Assembly (NCBI GenBank): GCA_036522275.1
Contig: DATDGC010000013.1
Span: forward strand, 1 to 46,044
Direction of reading: 5' to 3'
Source: JAHFRG01 sp036522275
GTDB taxonomy: Bacteria > Pseudomonadota > Gammaproteobacteria > Burkholderiales > JAHFRG01
DNA: 46,044 nt
The translations under genes and the position numbers were made by a program. Shown in pieces: positions 24,446 through 32,398 of this stretch. Each line of letters starts with the position of its first letter. Within the stretch, counting starts at the first letter, position 1. The notes under the pieces are model-generated. The model was not told the origin of the DNA, did not search any database, and was given only the letters and a program-made list of their open reading frames with translations.

Positions 24446-24720
24446 GGAACCTCTGATTAAGTCCCGCATGGCTGCGACGGCGGTTTTCCGGGATGGGGTG
24501 CGCGAAGCAAGGCGCAGCCAATGGCCATTTCCATTGGCAAGCCGAGCGACAAAGCAGACCGCCCGGAAAACCCCGTCCCTCCGGGTTGCGGTAAAATGCG
24601 GCGTCTGCGGCGTTGCGCTCCTCGGTGTCGTATCCCGGCTACGACCTTCGTCGCGCGCCTTGCTGCCATCCGCATTTTTTACCGGCAACGCGGTTCACGA
24701 AGGACTTAATCAGAGGTCCC
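24446..24720. mobile_element. Complete 275-bp non-autonomous element, copy 1
   Basis: The terminal inverted repeats are GGAACCTCTGATTAAGTCC (24446-24464) and its complement (one mismatch) ending at 24720, flanked by CTAA/TAA words consistent with a duplicated YTAR-type target. There is no transposase. Internal inverted repeats include GGTTTTCCGGG (24482-24492) with 24562-24572, and GCGGTAAAATGCGG (24588-24601) with 24670-24684. It sits between the divergent DUF6505 and thioesterase genes; its right flank forms part of the AAGGAG ribosome binding site of the latter. Confidence 0.85.
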
Positions 24721-24732
24721 TAAGGAGCTTTA

Positions 24733-25161
24733 ATGAAAACCAGCCCGCAACCCGGCCTCACGTTTGAATTCAAGTTCAAAATCCCGGTAACCAAGACTGT
24801 TCCCCATCTCTATCCGGAGTCGCAACTGTTCCGGGAAATGCCGCAGGTGCTCGCCACCGGTTTCATGGTGGGGCTTGTCGAGTGGGCCTGCCTCGAGGCA
24901 ATTCGCCCCTGTATTGACTGGCCGCGCGAGCAAACCCTGGGCACGCATGTGAATCTCAGCCACACTGCGCCCACCCCGCCGGGCCTTACGGTCACGGTGA
25001 AGGTCAGACTGGAAAAAGTCGAAGGCCGCAGGCTGGAGTTTGCAGTGAGTGTCCACGATGGAGTGGACACCATTTCCACCGGCACGCACGAGCGCTTCAT
25101 CATCGACAGCGCGAGGTTTGGAGCGAAAGTGGCCGAAAAGGCGGCACATTTGGCCATGTGA
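24733..25161 (+). CDS. Thioesterase (hotdog fold, FlK-like)
   Basis: 142 aa, ATG preceded by AAGGAG. The hotdog motifs are LVEWACLEAIRP (catalytic-helix glutamate), GTHVNLSHTAPTPPG and THERFIIDSARF. This resembles the fluoroacetyl-CoA thioesterase group, widespread small cytoplasmic acyl-CoA hydrolases with unknown natural substrate in most species. It follows the repeat element directly and is followed by an ACT-domain gene on the same strand with a 108-bp gap. Confidence 0.85.
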   Translation: MKTSPQPGLTFEFKFKIPVTKTVPHLYPESQLFREMPQVLATGFMVGLVEWACLEAIRPCIDWPREQTLGTHVNLSHTAPTPPGLTVTVKVRLEKVEGRRLEFAVSVHDGVDTISTGTHERFIIDSARFGAKVAEKAAHLAM

Positions 25162-25269
25162 GAAACCACGTTTTTCACTCCTGTGCATTTAGCATTGTTT
25201 TCCGCCGTAAAACTTGCTAAAAATAAATTAGGTTCTAGCAAATGTGCCGTGGAGGCACGAGGAGGTAAT

Positions 25270-25683
25270 ATGCCTGATACCATTCGCAAAGTAGATTATT
25301 TTAGCGTGAGCGCGCCAAACAATGTGGGTCAAGGCGTGAACATGCTGAAAGCATTGCGTGATGCCAACGTGAATTTGCTGGCTTTTTCCGGCTTTCCGCG
25401 GGCGGGCCGCGCGCAAATTGATTTTATTCCGGAAGATACAGCAGCTCTCAAAGCCGCGGCGAAAAAGGCGGGATTCAAGCTCAGCGCGAAAAAAACCGGG
25501 TTTTTGATCCAGGGGCAGGATCGCGTCGGCGCCATCGTTGGTACCCTGAATAAGCTGGCAGAAGCCAAAATCAACGTCACTGCCCTGGACGCAGTGACGG
25601 CCGGGGAAGGGCGCTATGGCGTGATTTTCTGGGTGAAACCCAGGGACGTGGCGAAAACCGCTAAGGTGTTAGGGACGATGTAG
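25270..25683 (+). CDS. ACT-like domain protein
   Basis: 137 aa from the ATG at 25270, with GAGGAGG just upstream. Two ACT-like beta-alpha-beta units can be read: KVDYFSVSAPNNVGQG...VNLLAFSGFPR and KKTGFLIQGQDRVGAIVGTL...INVTALDAVTAGEGRYG. Stand-alone ACT proteins usually bind small ligands such as amino acids. There is no catalytic domain. A small hairpin GTGCC/GGCAC (25244-25258) precedes the ribosome binding site. The gene ends 14 bp before a second copy of the repeat element. Confidence 0.85.
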   Translation: MPDTIRKVDYFSVSAPNNVGQGVNMLKALRDANVNLLAFSGFPRAGRAQIDFIPEDTAALKAAAKKAGFKLSAKKTGFLIQGQDRVGAIVGTLNKLAEAKINVTALDAVTAGEGRYGVIFWVKPRDVAKTAKVLGTM

Positions 25684-25697
25684 GGAAACCGACGTAG

Positions 25698-25972
25698 GGA
25701 ACCTCTGATTAAGTCCCACGAGGGCGCGACGCTGGCTTTTTGGGATGATATGCGCGAAGCGAGGCGCAGCGAATGGTTGCCCCCCTTTGCAAGCCGAGCG
25801 ACAAAGCAGATCGCCCGAAAAGCCGCGTCCCGACCGGGTTTCGGCGCAATGCGGCGCTTGCATCGTTGCGCTCCTCGTGCTTAAGCTACGGCTAGGCACT
25901 TTCGTCGCGCGCCTTGCAATCATCCGCATTGCGCCAGAAACGCACTCCGCGGAGGACTTAATCAGAGGTTCC
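25698..25972. mobile_element. Complete 275-bp non-autonomous element, copy 2
   Basis: The terminal repeats GGAACCTCTGATTAAGTCC and its perfect complement bound the element; TAG words flank both ends. Internal stems occupy the same places as in copy 1 but with different bases: GGCTTTTTGGG (25734-25744) with 25814-25824, and GGCGCAATGCGG (25843-25854) with 25924-25935. It lies between the convergent ACT and FAH genes and touches the FAH stop codon TAA (25973-25975). Confidence 0.87.
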
Positions 25973-26872
25973 TTAGCCGCCGATGCGGTTTTCCAGCCGT
26001 CCGATTCCCTCGATTTCGGTTTCCAGCAGGTCACCGGGCTTTAAAAACTCGGGTGGTTTGCGGGCAAAACCTACTCCAGGCGGGGTGCCCGTGGAGATGA
26101 TGTCGCCAGGTTCCAATGTCATGCCGAGCGAGAGCTCGGCGATAAGCCGCGGTATTTTGAAATAGAGGTGGCGGGTGTTGGAATCCTGCTTGGGGACACC
26201 GTTGACGCGGGTCACCACGCGCAGATTGGTGGGGTCAAGCTCGTCGCGTGTCACAATCCACGGCCCCATAGGGCAGGCGCCATCCAGGCTTTTGCCTTTG
26301 AGCCACTGCCCGCCGTGCCGGCGCTGCAGGTCGCGCGCCGTAACATCGTTCACCACGGTGTAGCCGAAGACGTAATCCAGCGCCTTGTTCTCGGTAATAT
26401 TCTTGCCGCTTTTGCCGATTATAACGGCAAGCTCCGCTTCCCAGTCGATTTGCCCAGACACTTTTGCGTCATAGGGAATCGCGTCGTAGGGGCCGGTGAC
26501 GGCGGTCGGGGTTTTGCTGAAAAACACAGGATGCACCGGCAAGTCCTGCCCGCTTTGACGGATGGCTTCGCCTTCAGCGAAGTGCTCGAGATAGTTCCAT
26601 CCTACACAGAAAACATTCTTGCGCGGCCGTGGAATGGGCGCGAGGAGCCTCAATCCGGCTAGCGCCAAATCTGCGCCTGCTGCCTGCAGAAGTTCCCGCA
26701 CCGCGGCCAACCCCGCTGCGCCTGACCCGATCAGCGCGACCATGTCGGAAGCGTTGAATGGAAGCTTAAGGCCCTGTTGCTTGGCCTGCTCTCCTATGTC
26801 GAGCACACGTTCGCTATCGCGCAGCACGCCGACCCGCGGCGAGCCATCGCGCGCAAAAGTCAAGAAACGCAA
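25973..26872 (-). CDS. Fumarylacetoacetate hydrolase family protein
   Basis: 299 aa from a TTG (MRFLTFARDGSPRVGVL), the natural family start. The FAH domain fills residues ~90-295 with NYLEHFAEG, the metal ligands in GQIDWEAELAVIIGK and YTVVNDVTARDLQRR, KSLDGACPMGPWIV and STGTPPGVGFA. Family members act as hydrolases, decarboxylases or isomerases on beta-keto acids in aromatic or sugar-acid catabolism; the substrate is not evident. Its stop codon is formed at the edge of the repeat element. Confidence 0.92.
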   Translation of the reverse strand: MRFLTFARDGSPRVGVLRDSERVLDIGEQAKQQGLKLPFNASDMVALIGSGAAGLAAVRELLQAAGADLALAGLRLLAPIPRPRKNVFCVGWNYLEHFAEGEAIRQSGQDLPVHPVFFSKTPTAVTGPYDAIPYDAKVSGQIDWEAELAVIIGKSGKNITENKALDYVFGYTVVNDVTARDLQRRHGGQWLKGKSLDGACPMGPWIVTRDELDPTNLRVVTRVNGVPKQDSNTRHLYFKIPRLIAELSLGMTLEPGDIISTGTPPGVGFARKPPEFLKPGDLLETEIEGIGRLENRIGG

Positions 26873-26996
26873 GCGTGCCGGCTTTCAGCCATCAGTGGGC
26901 TGCGGCGTCTTCGCAAGCGCCCAATATACGCGTCGCATGGTGGTTCATTTATGAAATATGGCGCCTCTGGCGCCCTGTTTCGCGTCCGATGCAGTC

Positions 26997-27650
26997 CTAC
27001 TTCGGCTGCGCCACGGTGCGCAGATACGGCTTTAGGGTCTTAAAGCCCTTCGGGTATTTCTTCCTGGCATCCTCGTCAGAAACCGAGGTGGGGATGATGA
27101 CGTCCTCGCCCGGTTTCCAGTTTACCGGGGTGGCGACGGTGTGCTTGGCATTCAGCTGCACCGAATCGAGCAGGCGCAACACCTCGTCAAAGTTGCGACC
27201 CGTGCTCATCGGATAAATGATCATGGCCTTGACCTTTTTATCGGGCCCGATGACAAATACCGAACGTATCGTCGCATTGTCCACCGCAGTACGTTTCCCG
27301 CCGCTCGCATTCGGGTGAATCATGTCGTAGAGCTTCGCGACCGTCAGGTCCGCATCGCCGATCATGGGATAATTGACCGTATGCCCTTGCGTTTCCTGGA
27401 TGTCCTTGGACCAGGCTTTGTGGTCGCTGACCGGGTCCACGCTGAGACCGATGATTTTGGTGTTGCGCTTGTCGAACTCGGGCTTCAGACCGGCCATGTA
27501 TCCGAGTTCCGTGGTGCAGACGGGCGTGAAATCTTTCGGATGGGAGAACAAGACAGCCCATTTGTCCCCGATCCAGTCGTGGAAATGTATTGTCCCTTCA
27601 GTCGATTCCTGAGTGAAATCCGGTGCAATATCACCTAGTCTAAGTGCCAT
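26997..27650 (-). CDS. 1-Cys peroxiredoxin (Prx6 type)
   Basis: 217 aa from the ATG at 27650 with AAGGAG upstream. The peroxidatic cysteine lies in PKDFTPVCTTEL (~residue 45), preceded by the Thr of the active-site triad. The only other cysteines expected for a resolving role are absent, and the long C-terminal extension (VATPVNWKPGEDVIIPTSVS) is typical of Prx6. It reduces peroxides in the cytoplasm. It is divergent from the SDR gene (143-bp gap). Confidence 0.95.
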   Translation of the reverse strand: MALRLGDIAPDFTQESTEGTIHFHDWIGDKWAVLFSHPKDFTPVCTTELGYMAGLKPEFDKRNTKIIGLSVDPVSDHKAWSKDIQETQGHTVNYPMIGDADLTVAKLYDMIHPNASGGKRTAVDNATIRSVFVIGPDKKVKAMIIYPMSTGRNFDEVLRLLDSVQLNAKHTVATPVNWKPGEDVIIPTSVSDEDARKKYPKGFKTLKPYLRTVAQPK

Positions 27651-27793
27651 GATTAACTCCTTGCTGAAAAACTTGCAAATAAAACTATAGCAGGCCTGAT
27701 GCAAGGTTCAAAGTAACGCTTTGCGCTATTATTAGAAGGGATGGTTCTATGCGGCCCTGAATGCATTCCCGGAGCGGGGTGCGGAGAGCAATA

Positions 27794-28498
27794 ATGGACA
27801 GGAAAATAGCGGTGGTAACCGGCGCCAACCGCGGTATTGGATTTGAAATCTGCCGCCAGCTTGCCGCCAAAGGGATCAGCGTGGTGCTAACCAGCCGCGA
27901 TGAGGCGAAAGGCCGAATGGCGATTGCGCAACTGCGCAGCCAAGGGCTGGAAATCGAGTTTTATCAGCTCGATGTGACCGATGTATCCGGCATCCAGCGC
28001 CTAGGGGGCTTCCTCGAGCGTAAATACGGCGCAGCCGATATCCTTGTGAACAATGCGGGAATCATGGTGGATGCCAAGGGTACAGGCATGCTGGGTGTCC
28101 AGCTTCAGATTATACGAACGACCATGGAAACCAACGTCTACGGGCCGCTCACATTATGCCAGGTACTGATTCCGCTGATGCGCAAGAAAAATTTCGGTCG
28201 CATCGTCAATATTTCCAGCGGCTCCGGTCAGCTCTCCGAGATGGGCGGAGGCACGCCGGCGTACCGCATCTCTAAGACCGCGCTTAATGCATTGACACGC
28301 ACACTGGCAGCAGAACTTAAAGGCACCAATATACTGGTGAATTCCATGTGTCCAGGTTGGGTCAAAACCGATATGGGCGGTCCTAATGCGGTAAGAACGC
28401 TCGCCGAGGGCGCCGACACCGCAGTGTGGCTCGCGACTTTGCCTGACGGCGGCGCAAGCGGCGGCTTTTACCGCGATAGAAAAGCTATTTCCTGGTGA
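27794..28498 (+). CDS. SDR family oxidoreductase (carbonyl-reductase-like)
   Basis: 234 aa from the ATG at 27794 with GGAGA upstream. Classical SDR motifs: TGANRGIG (cofactor), NNAGIM, the Ser of VNISSGSGQLS and YRISK (YxxxK). The arrangement resembles plant and animal CBR1-type carbonyl reductases, usually NADPH-dependent. The substrate is unknown. The NudL gene follows after seven bases, so they are probably co-transcribed. Confidence 0.93.
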   Translation: MDRKIAVVTGANRGIGFEICRQLAAKGISVVLTSRDEAKGRMAIAQLRSQGLEIEFYQLDVTDVSGIQRLGGFLERKYGAADILVNNAGIMVDAKGTGMLGVQLQIIRTTMETNVYGPLTLCQVLIPLMRKKNFGRIVNISSGSGQLSEMGGGTPAYRISKTALNALTRTLAAELKGTNILVNSMCPGWVKTDMGGPNAVRTLAEGADTAVWLATLPDGGASGGFYRDRKAISW

Positions 28499-28505
28499 TA
28501 GACTT

Positions 28506-29129
28506 GTGGCAAGCAAACCGAATTCGGATCGCGACTGGCTGGTGAAACAGCTTGCGCGCGCTCTTATTTCGCCGCAGTGGCAGGGCAGGCCTGAGCAGGC
28601 ATTGGTCGAGCCTGACAATGCAATTCAGGCTGCGGTCTTGGTGCCGTTGATAAATCGTGATTCAGAGATAACAGTGCTGTTTACCCAGCGCACCACGCAT
28701 CTTGCGGACCATGCCGGTCAAATCAGCTTCCCCGGCGGGCGGGTGGAAGCGGGCGATGCGAGCACGCAAGATACGGCTTTGCGCGAGGCAGAGGAAGAAA
28801 TCGGATTGCCGCGCTCGCAGGTGGACATACTGGGAATGTTACCGGATTACTATATCGCCACCGGTTTCCGGGTGACCCCGGTGGTGGGGTTGATCGAAGC
28901 GCCGTTTCCGGTGACACTCGATAATTTCGAAGTCGCGGAAATTTTCGAAGTCCCTTTGCAATTTTTTCTCAACCCCGCAAATCATGAGCAGCACAACACG
29001 AACTCCCACGGCAGGCTGCGGCGATATTACGCCATGCCTTACCAGGGGCGTTTTATCTGGGGCGCAACGGCGGGAATTTTGTACAACCTGTACCAGGCGT
29101 TACGCGATGAGAACGGACAGGCTAGTTGA
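28506..29129 (+). CDS. nudL: CoA pyrophosphatase-type Nudix hydrolase
   Basis: 207 aa from a GTG. The NudL/YeaB pattern is clear: an UPF0035 motif LLFTQRTTHLADHAGQISFPGG (in two parts), then the Nudix box GGRVEAGD-x-ALREAEEEIGL, with PDYYIATGFRVTPVVG after it. It hydrolyses CoA and derivatives to 4'-phosphopantetheine and ADP. The end overlaps by eight bases the convergent small secreted protein gene. Confidence 0.93.
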   Translation: MASKPNSDRDWLVKQLARALISPQWQGRPEQALVEPDNAIQAAVLVPLINRDSEITVLFTQRTTHLADHAGQISFPGGRVEAGDASTQDTALREAEEEIGLPRSQVDILGMLPDYYIATGFRVTPVVGLIEAPFPVTLDNFEVAEIFEVPLQFFLNPANHEQHNTNSHGRLRRYYAMPYQGRFIWGATAGILYNLYQALRDENGQAS

Positions 29130-29370
29130 TTTTCAGGATGGCCATCGCCTTGGCCAGCGTGTCTATGGATTCCTGGTGTTTGCCTGCTTTGTGCAGAGTC
29201 TCGCCCTCGGCGCGCAGTTTTTTCACCTCCGCCAATTGCGAAGCGGTAAGCTTCGGATTGGCGGCCAGCGCTTCGTCAATCTTTTTCATGTCTTGCGGGC
29301 AATGAAAGGCGAGCGCGGAAGCGCTTAGCAATACCAGAACTGCTGCCAGCAAAAATTGTTTGATACGCAT
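29122..29370 (-). CDS. Small secreted periplasmic protein
   Basis: 82 aa from the ATG at 29370 with AAGGAG upstream; the frame is open further 5' but that part has no features. A signal peptide (MRIKQFLLAAVLVLLSASALA) precedes a ~60-residue helical mature protein, FHCPQDMKKIDEALA...SIDTLAKAMAILKIN, which looks like a two- to three-helix TPR-like fold with one cysteine. Similar small proteins are widespread in Betaproteobacteria and of unknown function. Confidence 0.85.
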   Translation of the reverse strand: MRIKQFLLAAVLVLLSASALAFHCPQDMKKIDEALAANPKLTASQLAEVKKLRAEGETLHKAGKHQESIDTLAKAMAILKIN

Positions 29371-29599
29371 TTTGTACTCCTTTTGTTGGATCGGGGTAAC
29401 AGCTACCTGAATACTTGTTACTTGAGGACTTGTACTTCGCGAGTTACATAGCAACACAACCGACATCCAGTCCATCCTAGTGATGCGGATATACTGATCG
29501 TTGCTGCTAAAAATTATAGCACAGGCTTGTTTTACCAAGCTTAAGCGTAATCTGGCGGTGCAACTCGTACGTGTGGCAATATAAGGACTTGCAAACAAA

Positions 29600-29875
29600 A
29601 TGGTACCTAAAATGCCTAACACCCGCAAAGACCAGGAAATCTCGATGTTGCGTTCTGAAATCGAAATGCTGATGTCCGAACGCAGGAACCTGCTCAGAGT
29701 CACCGGCGCCGCCGCGGTATTCGTCGCCAACATGGATAGCAAGAGCCTGCCGCAAGAAACTTATGAATCGGCGGAAATGCTGGCTGAAGGATTGAACGCA
29801 CTTTCCGAAGATACGCTGCGTGATGCGCTGGATGTGGTAAAAGCGCAGGAGGCAGCGGCGGAAACGAAAAAGTAG
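29600..29875 (+). CDS. Conserved small coiled-coil protein
   Basis: 91 aa (or 87 from the ATG at 29612). The N-terminal half is a predicted coiled coil (DQEISMLRSEIEMLMSERRNLL) and the rest is helical and acidic (EMLAEGLNALSEDTLRDALDVV). AAGGA lies some distance upstream. I do not recognise a characterised family. The patatin gene follows after 20 bases on the same strand. Confidence 0.75.
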   Translation: MVPKMPNTRKDQEISMLRSEIEMLMSERRNLLRVTGAAAVFVANMDSKSLPQETYESAEMLAEGLNALSEDTLRDALDVVKAQEAAAETKK

Positions 29876-29895
29876 TCTGGAACAGGTTGTATTAA

Positions 29896-31083
29896 TTGCG
29901 TACTCAACCAGAGGGTAAGGTGGATGTCCAAGTCGCAAAGCCCAAAGTCGGCGTGATTTTGACCGGGGGCGGCGCGCGCGCCGCCTACCAAGTGGGCGTG
30001 CTGTGGGCCATATCCCGGTTACTGCCGAAGAACGCCCCTAACCCTTTTCCCATCATCTGTGGCACCTCTGCGGGGGCCATCAATGCCGCAACGCTGGCGG
30101 TCAACGCAACCAAGTTCCGTGTAGGAGTGGGGCGGTTGATGGCAGTATGGCGGAATTTTCGTGTGGACCAGGTGTACCGTTCCGATCCGGTAGGGGTATT
30201 CAGCTCCGGCGCACGCTGGATGGCGGCGCTGCTGTTTGGGGGGTTGGGGAAACACAACCCGGTTTCGCTGCTCGACAACAGCCCGCTCGTGGAACTGCTA
30301 AGACAAAAACTCGAATTCAAAGGCATCCAGGAGAGCATTGACCGCGGCGCGCTCTGCGCCTTGAGCGTCACCGCTTCAGGCTATACTTCCGGCCAGTCCG
30401 TCACTTTTTACCAGGGGCTGCCGACATTGTCGCCATGGAAGCGCGCGCGGCGCCTGGGCATTCCCGTGCAAATCGGCCTTGAACATCTGCTTGCATCCTC
30501 GGCGATTCCCTTCATATGTCCCGCGGTGAAAATCAACCGCGAATATTTCGGGGACGGCTCGATGCGCCAGATCGCGCCGATCAGCCCGGCCTTGCATTTG
30601 GGTGCGGAGCGCGTGCTGGTGGTGGGCGTGGCCCTGGCGGAAGAGGCGAAGCGGGTGAAATCCGAGGGATACCCATCGCTGGCGGAGATCGCCGGCCATG
30701 CTTTGAACAGCATTTTTCTTGATAGCATAGAACTGGATCTTGAGCGGCTGCAGCGTATCAACAAGACCATTAAAATGGTGCCGCCTAAAGCTCTTGAGGA
30801 AAGCGACCTTACTTTGCATCACGTGGATGTGCTGGTGATTTCCCCGAGCGAGACGATCGAGTCCATCGCCGCAAAACATGTGCGTAGTTTGCCGCGCTCC
30901 ATCCGTTTTCTTTTACGCGGGATGGGCGCGACCCGGCGCGGCGGGTCCAATTTAGTGAGCTATTTGTTATTCGAGAAACCGTTTTGCCGTGAACTTATAG
31001 ATCTGGGTTACCAGGACACGATGAGCCGCAAACAGGAAATCCTGAATTTTCTGGGCTATGTTCCTAGCAGTGTTGAAGCCTAG
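29896..31083 (+). CDS. Patatin-like phospholipase
   Basis: 395 aa from a TTG, with a GTG at codon 9 as alternative. The patatin fold signatures are the oxyanion loop GGGARAA, the nucleophile elbow GTSAG (Ser) and the dyad Asp in FGDGSMRQ. There is no signal peptide. It probably hydrolyses phospholipid acyl chains at the cytoplasmic membrane face. The C-terminal ~120 residues (LERLQRINKT, RSLPRSIRFLLRG) form an additional helical region typical of this proteobacterial subgroup with DUF3336-like architecture absent. Confidence 0.92.
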   Translation: MRTQPEGKVDVQVAKPKVGVILTGGGARAAYQVGVLWAISRLLPKNAPNPFPIICGTSAGAINAATLAVNATKFRVGVGRLMAVWRNFRVDQVYRSDPVGVFSSGARWMAALLFGGLGKHNPVSLLDNSPLVELLRQKLEFKGIQESIDRGALCALSVTASGYTSGQSVTFYQGLPTLSPWKRARRLGIPVQIGLEHLLASSAIPFICPAVKINREYFGDGSMRQIAPISPALHLGAERVLVVGVALAEEAKRVKSEGYPSLAEIAGHALNSIFLDSIELDLERLQRINKTIKMVPPKALEESDLTLHHVDVLVISPSETIESIAAKHVRSLPRSIRFLLRGMGATRRGGSNLVSYLLFEKPFCRELIDLGYQDTMSRKQEILNFLGYVPSSVEA

Positions 31084-31102
31084 AACGGTTTCCGAGCCGC
31101 CA

Positions 31103-31540
31103 TTACTTCAGCCCGGTTAACGCCTGCAATACTGCATGGCGCTTTGTGGTGACTTCCTGGGTACACGTTCCACGCTTTTTTCGTCGCTTTCGAGCTTGTC
31201 AAACTCCTGCTGCCAGGTTTGATACAGGCGTTCCGCTGCTTTGGGCGCGGGCTCCGGGATTACCCGGCTCAAGTCCTTGATGAGCAACACCTTGCCCCAG
31301 CCGATGGTAGGGTTTCCGAGCTGCTGGTTTTTCTGGTAATGCGCGTAATCCACCACCAGCTGCAGCTCCCAAAAGGTTTTTCAGCACTTCGAACGAGGCG
31401 ATGCGCACGCTGCGGTTTTCCTCGATGATCTTGTCGCGCCATGTGTTGTAGGTGAGACCGGACAGTGCCACAAACAGGCTGATGATGGCCACAGCATTAG
31501 CCTTGAGCTGATGTAAAAAAGTTTTAGGAGGCAAATCCAT
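31103..31540 (-). pseudogene. Small membrane protein gene with two compensating frameshifts
   Basis: The start MDLPPKTFLHQLKANAVAII leads into one membrane segment and SVRIASFEVLKNL in one frame. Around 31368-31385 (near A, T and C runs) the conserved-looking sequence jumps to the next frame (WELQLVVDYAHYQKN ... KLESDEKSVER). Around 31158-31168 it returns to the first frame and ends naturally with TQEVTTKRHAVLQALTGLK and TAA at 31103-31105. The first shift is one extra base, the second one missing base. The original frame alone stops at 31199. This is either a decayed gene or two assembly errors. Function unknown. Confidence 0.75.
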
Positions 31541-31810
31541 GGCTTCACACATTGCGGGCATTTGCGGTATATTCAAACTCGGCTTTTAAATTTACGCGGT
31601 GTTAACTATAGTTGAAACAAGCAGGGCGTCATGGTGGTCAAATTATAATGAACAGGATATATATCTCGCATTGGGCAACGCAGGCTGAGGTTGCCGCAAT
31701 GCTCAGCAATTGTCCATGCGTGGGTCTTTTTGACGGATGCCTTTGCATCGCCGAGCCTGCCTGCTGTTTCTAACCCTGGACATACCATAGAACCTCTACG
31801 GAACTTTGCC

Positions 31811-32317
31811 ATGAGTCGAGCCTTCGTCAAAGAGCAGGATGACAAACCGGCAATTGATGAATTGCCGGAGCGGCCGCAAAGCCCGCATCCCAATTACGTC
31901 ACGCCTAAAGGCTATGCGCAGCTGCAGGAGCGCTGCCAGGCGTTGCTTAAGCAGCGCTCGGTGCTCGCGGCGGATGCCGAGGGTCCGCTTGCCGTGCAGC
32001 AACTTAAACAGGTGGAGCGGGATTTGCGTTATTTCCAGGCGCGGCTCGAGCGCGCGATCGTGGTTGATCCTGCAACCCAGCCCTCAGGTGAAGTGTATTT
32101 TGGCGCTGAGGTGAGCGTTCGGGACGAAAACGGTGAAGCGCATGAATTCACTATCGTCGGCGAAGACGAAGCGGACGCGGCCAAGGGCAAGGTGAGTTGG
32201 GACTCGCCGCTTGCCCACGCGATGATCGGCGCGCGGGTGGGAGATAATGTGGTGTGGAAACGCCCCGCAGGGGATTTGGGACTGGAAATCATTGCGATCC
32301 ACTATGCGCGTGATTGA
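31811..32317 (+). CDS. greB: Transcription elongation factor GreB
   Basis: 168 aa from the ATG at 31811 (MSRAFVKEQDD). The N-terminal extension before YVTPKGYAQLQERCQALL marks GreB rather than GreA; the coiled-coil tip lies near the DAEGPLAVQQLKQVERDLRYFQARL region and the C-terminal FKBP-like domain has FGAEVSV and VSWDSPLAHAMIGARVGD. It binds the RNA polymerase secondary channel and rescues backtracked complexes. In the coiled-coil tip the usual acidic pair DAE is present. Upstream, 31577-31810 has TATAAT at 31644 without a clear -35. Confidence 0.93.
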   Translation: MSRAFVKEQDDKPAIDELPERPQSPHPNYVTPKGYAQLQERCQALLKQRSVLAADAEGPLAVQQLKQVERDLRYFQARLERAIVVDPATQPSGEVYFGAEVSVRDENGEAHEFTIVGEDEADAAKGKVSWDSPLAHAMIGARVGDNVVWKRPAGDLGLEIIAIHYARD

Positions 32318-32398
32318 GGACATGCGGGCGGTTGTCCCGGGCGGTGAGCGCGGCTTTATGCTATCTTCAAATCTGTCACCCAATAAGACTCGCTATTG

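Noticed and set aside
24347..24688. 5' extension of the DUF6505 frame to 268 aa
   Set aside because: The extra ~110 residues are translated from the 275-bp repeat element and have low-complexity Arg/Thr-rich content; the family start at 24346 fits better.
29371..29742. Extension of the small secreted protein gene to 206 codons
   Set aside because: The signal peptide with AAGGAG at 29370 clearly marks the real start.
31786..31800. AGAACCTCTACGG upstream of greB as another element end
   Set aside because: Only eight bases match the repeat terminus and the following bases differ; most likely chance.
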